NCBI GenBank assembly: GCA_035946575.1
Contig: DASYZG010000067.1
Span: 1-49,054 of the forward strand
DNA: 49,054 bases
Direction of reading: 5' to 3'
Source of the DNA: Gp13-AA77 sp035946575
Lineage (GTDB): Bacteria > Acidobacteriota > Terriglobia > UBA7540
Shown: piece after piece, positions 25,528 to 33,628 of the stretch
How the letters are laid out: each line of letters starts with the position of its first letter
Position numbering within the stretch: the stretch's first letter is position 1
Made by a program: the position numbers and the translations under genes
Notes under the pieces: model-generated
Told to the model about the DNA's origin: nothing
Database searches by the model: none
Seen by the model: the letters and a program-made list of their open reading frames with translations, nothing else

Positions 25528-25968
25528 ATGGTCACTACCCGAAGCATTCTGCAAATCAAGACGTTGGTTGTTGCGTTGTTCGTTGTGTTGGCCGCCGCCG
25601 GGCTGGCCAGCGCACAGACGGCGCAGGGCAGCTTCACCCTGCCTTTCGAGGCTCAGTGGGGTGCGTCGACCCTGCCGTCTGGCGATTACTCATTCACGCT
25701 GGACAAGGCCCAGTCGGCGGGGCTACTCCATCTCTTCCGCGGCAAGGATGGCGTGGCCCTGATCCACAGCCAGAGCTACAGCCTGGAATCATCGGGCCGT
25801 AGCGCACTGACGGTGGTCCGGAGCCCTTCCGGAAACACGGTCCGCGATCTGAGCCTGCCGGAAATCGGAGTGGTCCTTCACTACGCGCCGCACAAACCGG
25901 GCCGCGGTTCGGCGGCCGCTGAACGGGAGATGGCGCAGAAGATCCCGATCATCACTTCCGGCAAGTAA
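25528..25968 (+). CDS. Secreted conserved hypothetical protein
   Basis: 146 residues with a clear Sec signal peptide (1-29, LVVALFVVLAAAGLASAQT). The mature part starts GSFTLPFEAQWGASTLPSGD and continues with YSFTLD and a KDGVALIHSQSYSLE stretch. I recall similar short secreted proteins in acidobacterial genomes but know no function. A strong AAAAGGAGAG ribosome site precedes ATG 25528. A terminator-like hairpin follows its stop. Confidence 0.8.
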   Translation: MVTTRSILQIKTLVVALFVVLAAAGLASAQTAQGSFTLPFEAQWGASTLPSGDYSFTLDKAQSAGLLHLFRGKDGVALIHSQSYSLESSGRSALTVVRSPSGNTVRDLSLPEIGVVLHYAPHKPGRGSAAAEREMAQKIPIITSGK

Positions 25969-25986
25969 GGGCCAGCTGAAACACTC

Positions 25987-26014
25987 AGGGCCAGAGTCCG
26001 GAGGCTCTGGCCCT
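25987..26014 (+). terminator. Rho-independent-like terminator
   Basis: Perfect 10-bp stem AGGGCCAGAG/CTCTGGCCCT around an 8-nt loop, followed by TTGCTTTG. It lies 18 bp after the stop at 25968 and 58 bp before the next start at 26073, so it separates the two genes. Confidence 0.7.
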
Positions 26015-26072
26015 TGCTTTGCACTCGCTGTCAGGCACTGAGATCAAAAAACCAAAAAAGGGAGGACAAGCC

Positions 26073-27347
26073 ATGAAAACCAGTAAGCGATCGACCGACA
26101 ATTCTCTCGCACGGAAAGCGCTCACAGGCGCCGCCATGCTGACCCTGCTGGTCGCTTTCGAGCGACCCGCGAGAGCCCAGGACGATGCGGCAGCAGCTTC
26201 TCTGAACGGCACGGCGGCTGGTGATTCGCAAACCGCCACCGGCAGCGTGCCACGACTGATCAAGTTCAGCGGCATCGTGAACGGCGCTGATGGCAAGCCG
26301 GCAACCGGCGCCGTGGCGCTGACTTTCACTCTCTACAACGCGCAGCAAGACGGTGTGGCTCTGTGGACCGAAAGTCAGACCGCGCAGTTGGACTCCGACG
26401 GCCATTACAGCGTGCTGCTGGGCGCCGGATCGATGGCCGGCTTGCCGCTCGATCTGTTCTCGTCCGGTAACGCGCTCTGGCTGGCCGTCCAGCCCGAATT
26501 GCCAGGCGCCGGCGAACAGGCGCGAGTCCTTCTCGTCGCCGTACCCTACGCCCTCAAAGCCGTCGACGCCGACACCCTGGGAGGCAAGCCCGCCTCAGCT
26601 TATCTGCTCTCGCCGGACCAGTCGACGTCCTCCGCCGGTGCGATGACGAACGGCAGCGCGGCGGTGGCGGCAATCGTGAGCGGCCCGCATTCGCATTCCA
26701 GTCAGGCAGCCGGGACGGCCAATCGCAATGAGAGCAACAGCTCCTCTTCGGCAATCGGTGGCGGCGGCACGCTCGATTTTATCCCCATCTGGACGGGCAG
26801 CCATATGCTCGGAAACTCGGTGCTGTTTGAGACGGGCGGCAATGTTGGCGTGGACACCACGAGCCCTGGCGCCAAAGTCGACGCCGTCAGCACAGGCACA
26901 GTAGTTCGCGGAACGACTACCGGAAGCAGCGGAATCGGCGTGTTCGGAAACGCCACGGCCACGTCGGGAAACGCGAACGGTGTCCAAGGTCTGAGCGCAG
27001 GCAACAATGGTGTGGGAGTGTTCGGGTACTCGACGTCGACCTCGGGCAGGGGTATCGGCCTGTATGGACTGAGCCTGGGGACGAACGGGTCCGCCGTGGT
27101 CGGCAACGAGAACGCTACCTCGGGTTACACGGTCGGAGTCGGTGGGAATGACTTCAGCCCGAATGGCATTGGTGTGGCTGGCGGTGCCATGGCCACGTCC
27201 GGTCCCGCCACCGGCGTGAGTGGATCTAGCGCCAGCAGCAGCGGCAGCGGGATGAGCGGCTACGCCACGGCCAGCTCAGGGCTGGCAACGGGTGTCGTTT
27301 TGCCGTCGCGGCGCGAATACCACTGGCGGATTTTCCCCTCGAGGTAG
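26073..27347 (+). pseudogene. Secreted repeat protein, 3'-truncated (26-residue repeats)
   Basis: 424 codons. Signal peptide 1-36 (ending ARAQ) is followed by a domain starting LIKFSGIVNGADGKPATGAV that ends near DADTLGGKPASAYLL, familiar from acidobacterial secreted proteins. The C-terminal part holds four and a half 26-residue units such as GIGVFGNATATSGNANGVQG. After SGLATGV (about 27290) the frame reads antisense of another gene and stops, so the C-terminus (in relatives often a peptidase S74-type end) is missing. The start has a strong GGGAGG site. It may still be expressed, but the end is foreign. Confidence 0.75.
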
Positions 27348-27490
27348 AGCTTCACAGTCGCCCGAATCTCCGCCGGCATAAAGGCCATGACCTGCTGGCG
27401 GCTGACGCCCTGCTTGACGGTCTGAATGACCACCACCCCGGTGGTCATGGGTCCCACGGAATTCGGCGCTTGGCCGGGTTCAGTGTTCAC
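27260..27490 (-). pseudogene. YciI/muconolactone-isomerase-like protein, C-terminally truncated
   Basis: GTG 27490 follows GGAGG at a good distance. The product has MTTGVVVIQTVKQGVSRQQV and ATVKLYLEGKIRQWYSRRDG, the N-terminal half of a small dimeric alpha/beta-barrel protein of the kind annotated YciI or muconolactone isomerase-like. After DGK the reading enters the antisense of the tail of the repeat protein (near 27298) and stops at 27260. The expected C-terminal half is absent. The gene lies downstream of a palindrome (27543-27566) and beyond a TetR gene. Confidence 0.72.
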
Positions 27491-27542
27491 GGAGCCTCCT
27501 CTGGAAAAACAAGTCCGGTTCAATCTCTTGACCGGTCACCGC

Positions 27543-27566
27543 ATGAGATGATTATTATCATCTCAT
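27543..27566. promoter_or_regulatory. Perfect palindrome, candidate operator
   Basis: ATGAGATGAT-TATT-ATCATCTCAT: two perfect 10-bp arms around 4 bp. It lies 53-76 bp upstream of GTG 27490 on the minus strand, overlapping a possible -10 (GATAAT). The neighbouring TetR-type regulator (27707-28312) is the natural candidate to bind it. It could instead be a hairpin without regulatory role. Confidence 0.6.
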
Positions 27567-27612
27567 CGTTGCAAAAAAATTTGCCGATCGCGTCTCAAAC
27601 AAATTCGGTCGC

Positions 27613-27692
27613 TGTCACCCTGAGCGCAGCGAAGGGTCTCTGCATTTGCTTTGCAGGAACTACAGAGATGCTTCGCTTTGCTCAGCATGACA
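27613..27692. repeat. 80-bp imperfect palindrome (REP/MITE-like)
   Basis: TGTCACCCTGAGCGCAGCGA at the left pairs, imperfectly, with the end TTCGCTTTGCTCAGCATGACA. Each arm is about 30 bp; the loop includes TTTGCTTTGCAGGA. Repeats of the form TGTCATCCTGAGCGAAGCGA are widespread in acidobacterial and other soil genomes, from general knowledge. It separates the truncated gene from the TetR gene. Confidence 0.75.
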
Positions 27693-27706
27693 ATGATCCG
27701 CTGACC

Positions 27707-28312
27707 TTAGGTTGCGGAGTTCGGTTGCGTGACACTAGAAAAACGATCGAGGAGATGATCCCGGACGGTGTTCAGAATCCCTTGCCTGACGGCCGGATCG
27801 GGCATGGTGCGTGCAATGGCAATTGTCCCGACCATCGAGGAAAAAATGGCGAGGAAGTTCGCCGTCTTCTCTTCCGCGTTCCGCCCGGGCATGAACGGAA
27901 CGATATCCTGGCGCAGTTTTAGAATGGCGGCGGCGATTCGCTGCTTCAGTGCTGGTCGAGCGCGGGCCATGTCCGGGGCCAGCGCGGCAATCGGGCATCC
28001 CTGGTCCGGCCGGTCGCAACGCTCCAGCGACAGATAGTTCCTGACCATGGCTTTCCAGCCTTCACCGGGGTCCGCCTGCCTGGCCGCAGCGATCAGTCTG
28101 TCGCGAAGCTCCTGCAGACTCTCCTCGACCGCCTCAGCCACAAGGTCGTCGCGGCTGCCAAAGTGCCGGTAAAAGCCGCCATGGGTGAGCCCTGCAGCCT
28201 TCATCAGCGTGGCCACCGCGGGCCCGTTCAGACCTTTGGCGCGCAGCTGGCGGGAGGCCTTGCCGACAATTCTCCGGTGCGTCCTCACTTTGTGATCGGG
28301 GTCGTAGCGCAT
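27707..28312 (-). CDS. TetR/AcrR family transcriptional regulator
   Basis: 201 residues. The N-terminal HTH (about 12-60) reads RIVGKASRQLRAKGLN, VATLMKAAGLTHGGFYRHF, SRDDLVAEAVEE. The ligand-binding domain has a CPIAALAPDMARARP segment typical of the TetR C-terminal groups. It likely represses itself and the adjacent genes. The start MRYDPDHK is the family N-terminus; there is no Shine-Dalgarno, and the -10 element is 13 nt upstream, so the mRNA is probably near-leaderless. The effector is unknown. Confidence 0.9.
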   Translation of the reverse strand: MRYDPDHKVRTHRRIVGKASRQLRAKGLNGPAVATLMKAAGLTHGGFYRHFGSRDDLVAEAVEESLQELRDRLIAAARQADPGEGWKAMVRNYLSLERCDRPDQGCPIAALAPDMARARPALKQRIAAAILKLRQDIVPFMPGRNAEEKTANFLAIFSSMVGTIAIARTMPDPAVRQGILNTVRDHLLDRFSSVTQPNSAT

Positions 28313-28315
28313 ATC

Positions 28316-28353
28316 GATATATTAGATTATATCTGTCATCCTATGGAAGTCAA
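28316..28353 (-). promoter_or_regulatory. TetR-gene promoter with overlapping operator
   Basis: On the minus strand: TTGACT (28348-28353), a 16-nt spacer, TATAAT (28326-28331), with ATG 28312 lying 13 nt beyond. A palindrome GATATA-TTAGAT-TATATC (28316-28333) covers the -10 box. Binding of the regulator here would block polymerase, the usual TetR autorepression geometry. Confidence 0.6.
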
Positions 28354-28421
28354 TCCGAAGACGGAAAAGCGCCGCAGAATTCACCGCATTTTGCCCTGCG
28401 GACTTCGGTGCCAAAACGACT

Positions 28422-31142
28422 CTATTTAACCTGCGGGGTGAATTTCCAAATCGATCCGCTCCAGGAGTCGGCCACCGCCATGATTCTCCCATCGGGAGTC
28501 CACGCCATGTGTTGGAAGTCTTCGTTGGGGTAATCGAGCGGGATAGACGCGGACTTCCCGGTCGCCAGATCGAAAATCCCGGGGCGCCAAAACCACCTGG
28601 GCCCGCTCATGGGAGCCACAAGCTTTCCGTTCCGGATACTGTTCGAATCGATGGAGTATGCCAGTGGGAATGGGCCGGCGATCTCCTGCTCAGGCCCGCC
28701 CTTGAAAGGAACGCGGATCAGGCGCGTGTTGGGCGGCTGCCGAACTTGAATCACCAGGCTGCCGGTGGAGGCGTCGACAGCGAACCCGTCGCCGTCACGA
28801 ATCTTGCGCGGCGCTCCGCCTGAAAGCGGCACGGACCAGACCGCACCGCCAGCCAGGCAGTAAAGGGTCTGCCTATCGGGCGAGACGCCCATTCCGCTAA
28901 CCTCCCCTTGATCGAAGCTCAAGTGCCTGGTGATGCGGCCATTGGAGAGGGCGGCCAGGGCAATGTGGTGCCGCGGACGCTGTCCGATCATAAAAGCCAC
29001 CTGATCGGAGCCGACGCCCGTCATCGGTCCCCCCGTATCCTCGGAAGTGTTGACCAGCGGCGAGGGATCCTTGCCAGCTGCGAGCAGGATCAGCCGGGAG
29101 TGGGAAGCCGTGCGCTCGCCCCACACCACCCGGCCGTCCGGCAACACCGCGAAGTGCTGGTAGTCGTCATCCGGGGTGGGAAGTTCGGCGATCTCTTCCG
29201 CACGCCCGCCATCAGCAGAGAATCGCAACAGGTCCGCCTGCCGGTCATTCTGGTCGAGGTAGATGCTGCCGTCCGGGCCCATATCGAGGGACGAAACGTA
29301 CTGGATCAGGCTGAACATTGCCCGGGGCGGTGAATAGCCATCGAGCGGTAGGGCCGAAACCTGGTAGGTATCCCCATGGAGCGTGGCGGTGATGGCGTAC
29401 TTTCCGTCGCGGCTGGGAGCGACGGTGACGAAAGTGCCCGCAAATTGGCCCGGATATTCTTCCGGAAGCCGCCGCATGCTTCCCGAGGAGATATCGAGGT
29501 CATACAGATGGATGCCCGATTCCGTGCCCGGTCCTCCAATCCTGGAACCTATCACCAGAGCGTGGCGCCCGCCGGGAATCACTCGAACGTAGTTGAGTGG
29601 AATTCCGGGCTGCACCGAGACGGGCAGGGCCTGGGATCGGCCGCTTTCCGGCCAGTAGCGGTATTCCTGATATTGGTTCTGGCTATTGAAGCGGAGCGTC
29701 AGCAGGCTGCCATCGGGCAGGGCCTCGGGGGTCATGGCATCTTCCAGCAGCAGTTGTTCGGCGCCGCCCAGCGCCGGCACGGAAAAAATGCCCTTCGGCT
29801 GGTCATACCACCGATCGTAATAAATGCGGCTGCCATCCGGCGACCAGGAATAATTGGCAACGTAGCCTCTTTCGCGGTTGTGGGTGAGCATGATGTAATT
29901 GCCGGACTCGGGCTGCATGACCCAAAGTTGCATCACCCCGTCGGGATCCGCGGCATCAAACGCCAACAGGCGGCCATCCGGGGAAAGGCGTGGACCACTG
30001 GCCCTGGTTGGGCCACCCAGCTTGACGCCGGTCCAGGAGGGCTGCGCCGGCGTGCGCCACAGGAAGTGGCCCGCCACCCCGGCAAGGGCGAGTGCCACGA
30101 CGGCTGCTACGCCGGCAATCGCGCGGTGCAGCGCCGATCTCCGCACCACCGTCGTGGCGCCGGCCGGGGCGCCGATCCCGCTCGGCGTGATGGCCTCGGC
30201 CGACCCCAAGCCCGGCGCAGCCTCCGCGCCGCCCAGCGCTTCTTCAATCGTGAGACGCGCCTCGCCGATGTCGCGCAGCCGCTGCTTCGGATCTTTGATC
30301 AGGCAGCGGCGAATCAGCCTCTGGACCTCGCCCGGCGTAGCGCCCGGCAGCTTTTGCCAGTCGGGCTCGTCCCGGATCACCGCAGCCAGCGTGTCCGAAA
30401 CCGAGTCGCCACTGAAGGGCCGGGCGCCGGATAACATTTCGTAAAGCAAGCAGCCAAACGCCCAGATGTCCGCGCGGCGGTCAACGGACCTGCCTTTTGC
30501 CTGCTCCGGACTCATGTAGGCTGCGGTGCCCAGAATCGCTCCCGCTTGGGTGGCCTCGAAACCCATGGTGGGCGAGTTGGAGAGATTGCTCCCCGATACA
30601 TCCGTGATCAGCGCCTTGGCCAATCCGAAGTCGAGAATCTTCACCTTGCCTTCGGGCGTGATCTTTACATTCGCCGGTTTCAGGTCGCGATGAACGATCC
30701 CCTTCTCGTGCGCGTATTCGAGCCCTTCGGCAATCTGTATGGCTAATTCGAGGGCTTCTTCGATCTGCACGGCCGAGCCCGCATGCGAGACCGGCCTTGC
30801 AACCTCACCGGTTACGGCCGAGCCAAGGGCCGGCCCGGCGACTCGCGCCGCCAGCGTCTCACCTTCTACAAGCTCCATGACCAGTGCCAGCGTCCCGTGG
30901 CTCTCTTCGAGACCATGAATGTGAGCGATGTTTGGATGATTCAGTGAGGCGAGCAGCTGCGCTTCGCGCCGGAAGCGCGCCACACGTTCAGCATCTTGAG
31001 CCACCGCGGCCGGCAGGACCTTCAGCGCCACCTCGCGGGCCAGTTTCGTATCGCGCGCGCGATACACTTCTCCCATTCCACCTGCGCCCAGCGGTGAGAG
31101 AACCTGGTAGGAACCTACTCGAGCACCTGGGGTCAAGATCAT
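28422..31142 (-). CDS. Membrane Ser/Thr protein kinase with TolB-like beta-propeller
   Basis: 906 residues. Cytoplasmic kinase (1-290): GAGGMGEVYRARD (G19-D31), K41 in VALKVL, E60, HRDLKPAN (151-158), DFGLA (171-175) and SPEQA (211-215), with an insert at ~101-128 richer than in most PknB kinases. A linker and one span (~341-361, AIAGVAAVVALALAGVAG) lead to an exported beta-propeller of TolB/WD type (RLSPDGRLLAF, YSWSPDGSRIYYD and further blades) ending at the last residue. This is a receptor-like kinase; the propeller may sense a periplasmic ligand. A perfect -10 box ends 11 nt upstream of the ATG. Not in an operon with its neighbours. Confidence 0.93.
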   Translation of the reverse strand: MILTPGARVGSYQVLSPLGAGGMGEVYRARDTKLAREVALKVLPAAVAQDAERVARFRREAQLLASLNHPNIAHIHGLEESHGTLALVMELVEGETLAARVAGPALGSAVTGEVARPVSHAGSAVQIEEALELAIQIAEGLEYAHEKGIVHRDLKPANVKITPEGKVKILDFGLAKALITDVSGSNLSNSPTMGFEATQAGAILGTAAYMSPEQAKGRSVDRRADIWAFGCLLYEMLSGARPFSGDSVSDTLAAVIRDEPDWQKLPGATPGEVQRLIRRCLIKDPKQRLRDIGEARLTIEEALGGAEAAPGLGSAEAITPSGIGAPAGATTVVRRSALHRAIAGVAAVVALALAGVAGHFLWRTPAQPSWTGVKLGGPTRASGPRLSPDGRLLAFDAADPDGVMQLWVMQPESGNYIMLTHNRERGYVANYSWSPDGSRIYYDRWYDQPKGIFSVPALGGAEQLLLEDAMTPEALPDGSLLTLRFNSQNQYQEYRYWPESGRSQALPVSVQPGIPLNYVRVIPGGRHALVIGSRIGGPGTESGIHLYDLDISSGSMRRLPEEYPGQFAGTFVTVAPSRDGKYAITATLHGDTYQVSALPLDGYSPPRAMFSLIQYVSSLDMGPDGSIYLDQNDRQADLLRFSADGGRAEEIAELPTPDDDYQHFAVLPDGRVVWGERTASHSRLILLAAGKDPSPLVNTSEDTGGPMTGVGSDQVAFMIGQRPRHHIALAALSNGRITRHLSFDQGEVSGMGVSPDRQTLYCLAGGAVWSVPLSGGAPRKIRDGDGFAVDASTGSLVIQVRQPPNTRLIRVPFKGGPEQEIAGPFPLAYSIDSNSIRNGKLVAPMSGPRWFWRPGIFDLATGKSASIPLDYPNEDFQHMAWTPDGRIMAVADSWSGSIWKFTPQVK

Positions 31143-31153
31143 TTGTGAGCGAA

Positions 31154-31159
31154 ATTATA
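31154..31159 (-). promoter_or_regulatory. -10 element of the kinase gene
   Basis: Perfect TATAAT on the minus strand, with 11 nt between it and ATG 31142. No Shine-Dalgarno and no clear -35 hexamer. A typical start site would leave an untranslated leader of about 4-5 nt. Confidence 0.5.
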
Positions 31160-31351
31160 CACGATGCACGCGCGCAGCGAGCAGCAGCCGGCCCGAGCGA
31201 AGGCGCGGGTTAACAACCAGCGGGGCGAAGGGGCTCTGGGCTTGTTTACCTGGATTACCACCGGCAAGCTGGCCTGCTCAACGCGACACCATGCGGGCCC
31301 CGTGCGATATCGTGGCGCCCGAAAGGATGGGAATCAACCGCAGACGGAGAG

Positions 31352-31357
31352 TAGAAT
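31352..31357 (+). promoter_or_regulatory. -10 element of the membrane methyltransferase gene
   Basis: TAGAAT, five of six consensus bases, 7 nt before ATG 31365. No Shine-Dalgarno; the -35 region is weak. Same hexamer as at the AI-2E permease gene. Confidence 0.4.
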
Positions 31358-31364
31358 CACTGCC

Positions 31365-32117
31365 ATGAAGACAGCGTCCGGAGCCGGCGCTTACGTCTTG
31401 CTGGTGTCGGCCTGCATTCTGAGCTGCACGTCGCTGGGATTATTCGGACTGTTCCTTTGGCGAGGCCCCTTCCCCGTGACGCGCTTGAACCTGACCACCT
31501 CGGAGCTCATGGGTTTTGACGGATTACTCGCCATCCTGTTTTTCCTGCAGCACAGCGTCATGCTCCGCAGGTCTTTTCGCGCAAGACTCAAGCGTGCGCT
31601 TCCGGATCACTATCAACCGGCGCTTTACGCGGTCGCATCGGGGGCGATGCTGCTGTTGATTCCGCTACTCTGGCAGCCCGTGCGTTTGAACCTGTTGAGC
31701 CTGCACGGGCCCGGGCGTTGGCTCGCTCGCGGCGCATTTTTCGCGGGCCTGGCGGGTATGCTCTGGGGGTTCGGCAGCCTGAGGCATTTCGATCCGCTGG
31801 GTGGCGGACCGCTTCTGGCTCGGCTGCGAAGCGAGCCCGCGCCCGCTCCACGCCTGGTCATTTGGGGGGCGTATCGATGGGTGCGGCATCCTATTTACGC
31901 TTCTTTTCTGTTAATGATCTGGGCCTCGCCGGACTTGACCGCCGACCGTCTTTTATTCAACCTCCTCTGGACCGTGTGGATGGTCGTTGGCACCCTACTC
32001 GAGGAGCGCGACCTGGCTGCGGATTTCGGCGATGCCTACCGGAAGTATCAGCGGTCCGTTCCCATGCTCTTGCCCCGAAGTCTCGGTCCACCGGGACAGG
32101 GTCGACCCGCTTATTGA
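31365..32117 (+). CDS. Membrane methyltransferase of the ICMT/NnrU type
   Basis: 250 residues with about five to six membrane spans. The C-terminal part GAYRWVRHPIYASFLLMIWA and EERDLAADFGDAYRKYQRSV is the hallmark of isoprenylcysteine carboxyl methyltransferase-like and PEMT-like enzymes, in which this segment binds S-adenosylmethionine. The substrate in bacteria is generally unknown; lipids or proteins are possible. ATG 31365 is chosen because the frame upstream (to 31164) lacks membrane spans. Two hairpins follow its stop. Confidence 0.85.
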   Translation: MKTASGAGAYVLLVSACILSCTSLGLFGLFLWRGPFPVTRLNLTTSELMGFDGLLAILFFLQHSVMLRRSFRARLKRALPDHYQPALYAVASGAMLLLIPLLWQPVRLNLLSLHGPGRWLARGAFFAGLAGMLWGFGSLRHFDPLGGGPLLARLRSEPAPAPRLVIWGAYRWVRHPIYASFLLMIWASPDLTADRLLFNLLWTVWMVVGTLLEERDLAADFGDAYRKYQRSVPMLLPRSLGPPGQGRPAY

Positions 32118-32151
32118 GGTCCGCGGATTATTGGACAGGGTTATGCTGTAG

Positions 32152-32196
32152 CGCGGGCGTCCCGCCCGCGACCGGCGCGCCTGGGACAGGCGCGCC
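32152..32196. repeat. Two tandem GC hairpins (REP-like)
   Basis: First stem CGCGGGCG/CGCCCGCG (32152-32170) with a 3-nt loop; second stem GGCGCGCCT/AGGCGCGCC (32174-32196) with loop GGGAC. Both are perfect. They lie between the methyltransferase (stop 32117) and the convergent VWA gene (stop 32359), where a bidirectional terminator or a REP element would fit. The rest of the 241-bp gap shows no gene. Confidence 0.7.
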
Positions 32197-32358
32197 ACAG
32201 CGATGGCCTTGTTCGATCATCTGCGAACCTCATAGATCGGAGCGCCACCTGTACATCCCCTCGCCATCTGCAGATGCGTACGGAAGCTTTCTCGAGCGGC
32301 GGCGACATAAAAGCGCCTGTCGCCGGCACCCGCGTTTCCTCCTGTTCCGCTGTCAGCT

Positions 32359-33300
32359 TCAGTGGGAGTAGTAGCCCTCGCTGGCGTCGATCTTCACTCC
32401 GCGGCGCGTGCATTTGACTTTCACGGAGTGAAAGCGGCCATCGTGGGCCCCTGCCGAAGGCTCATATCCGAGCGTGTAGGTGTAGGTGAGGGCGGCGGCG
32501 ATGCCGTTGAGATCGTTGAGCAGCGCTTTACGGCCGAAAGCGAGGAAGAAGAGACCACCGGTCGAGTTGGCGAAGAGTTGGGCTGCCTGCCGGGCGCCGT
32601 AACTGGGCGAGTAGGTTCGATCGACCCAGGGGAGCACGAAGTACACCGTCAGCCCCGTGCGCTGGAGCTTCTCGAGGGTCTGCACCTGGTCGTGATAGCT
32701 CGATTCGTCCGCCGAATCGGCGACCACCAGCAGCACCTTGCGTCCCCGAGCGCCGGTGAAAGGTTCCTCGCAAAGGTCGTAGAGGGAATCGTAGAGAGTG
32801 GTGGTTCCTTCGGGTTTCGTATTGAACGCCTCGCGCAAAGCCTGGTCGAGCCGCCGGAAATCCTCGGTGAATCTGGTCTGAAGGACGATCTTCTCGGCGA
32901 AGGTGGCGACGAAAGCCTGGTCCCCCGGACGCAGCAGCTTGTGCAGCAGCCTGGAATAGGCGCGCCAGTCCAGCGGCTCGGGCTCATAAAGCTCGCTGCG
33001 GCTGGTTTCGATCAAAACTCCGAGGGAAAGCGGCTCGGTGGAGCGGGCGGCGAAGTACGTCAGGCGTTGCGGCCGGCCGTCATCGAGCACTTCAAAGTCG
33101 GCGGGCTTGAGATCAAGCACCAGGTGGCGGCCGCGTCCCTCGGCGAGCACCCAGAGCTTGACCGGGTTGCCGTCCGGGCGGACGGCGGACACGTCGCTCT
33201 GACGGGGCGCGGCCCGGGCAGCAACAGGCGCGATCAGGAGCGCGGCCAGGATAACCAGAATTGCACGAGGATCACGTCGGACCATGGGGACCAGCACCAT
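32359..33300 (-). CDS. Secreted VWA-domain protein
   Basis: About 313 residues. Signal peptide 1-31 (RRDPRAILVILAALLIAPVA), then a beta region with DLKPADFEVLDDGRPQRLTYF and a von Willebrand factor A fold. The start of the fold reads LGVLIETSRSELYE instead of a classical DxSxS, and TTTLYDSLYDL and VLLVVADSADESS are visible. The metal site therefore looks incomplete. This type of 'VWFA-related' protein is common in Acidobacteriota, with unknown role. The start is ATG 33300; the upstream extension to 33414 overlaps the divergent promoter. Confidence 0.85.
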   Translation of the reverse strand: MVLVPMVRRDPRAILVILAALLIAPVAARAAPRQSDVSAVRPDGNPVKLWVLAEGRGRHLVLDLKPADFEVLDDGRPQRLTYFAARSTEPLSLGVLIETSRSELYEPEPLDWRAYSRLLHKLLRPGDQAFVATFAEKIVLQTRFTEDFRRLDQALREAFNTKPEGTTTLYDSLYDLCEEPFTGARGRKVLLVVADSADESSYHDQVQTLEKLQRTGLTVYFVLPWVDRTYSPSYGARQAAQLFANSTGGLFFLAFGRKALLNDLNGIAAALTYTYTLGYEPSAGAHDGRFHSVKVKCTRRGVKIDASEGYYSH

Positions 33301-33354
33301 GATGGGACATTCACGACGCGTCGTCAATCGGGGCCGTGTTCCATCAGCCGGCGG

Positions 33355-33383
33355 TTGACAGGATCGTCCACAGTCAGGATAAT
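33355..33383 (+). promoter_or_regulatory. Sigma-70 promoter upstream of pyrG
   Basis: TTGACA (33355-33360), exactly 17 nt, GATAAT (33378-33383): full -35 match and five of six at -10. It points toward pyrG and predicts a start near 33390 and a leader of about 240 nt. The 328-bp gap between the VWA gene and pyrG holds no gene, and no riboswitch or attenuator fold was recognised in the leader. Confidence 0.65.
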
Positions 33384-33628
33384 AGGTCGTACCGATTGTT
33401 TCCGATCCTTCCACGCTTCAATAAATCATCGGTACACGGGCGATTGCCTTTTGCGACTGAGCGGGCGACCTCGCGGAAGCGGCGGAGCGCAGCAAAGGCG
33501 CTTTGAGACCAGGGGCCATCCTCCCCTCTTTGGGCTGCGATTTTGCGATCCGGCCTGTTTCCTGACCCGGCTTGCAATTCAACCGTTGATCCGGCCTGAC
33601 GGCATCCATCCTTAATTCAGGGAGGCGT

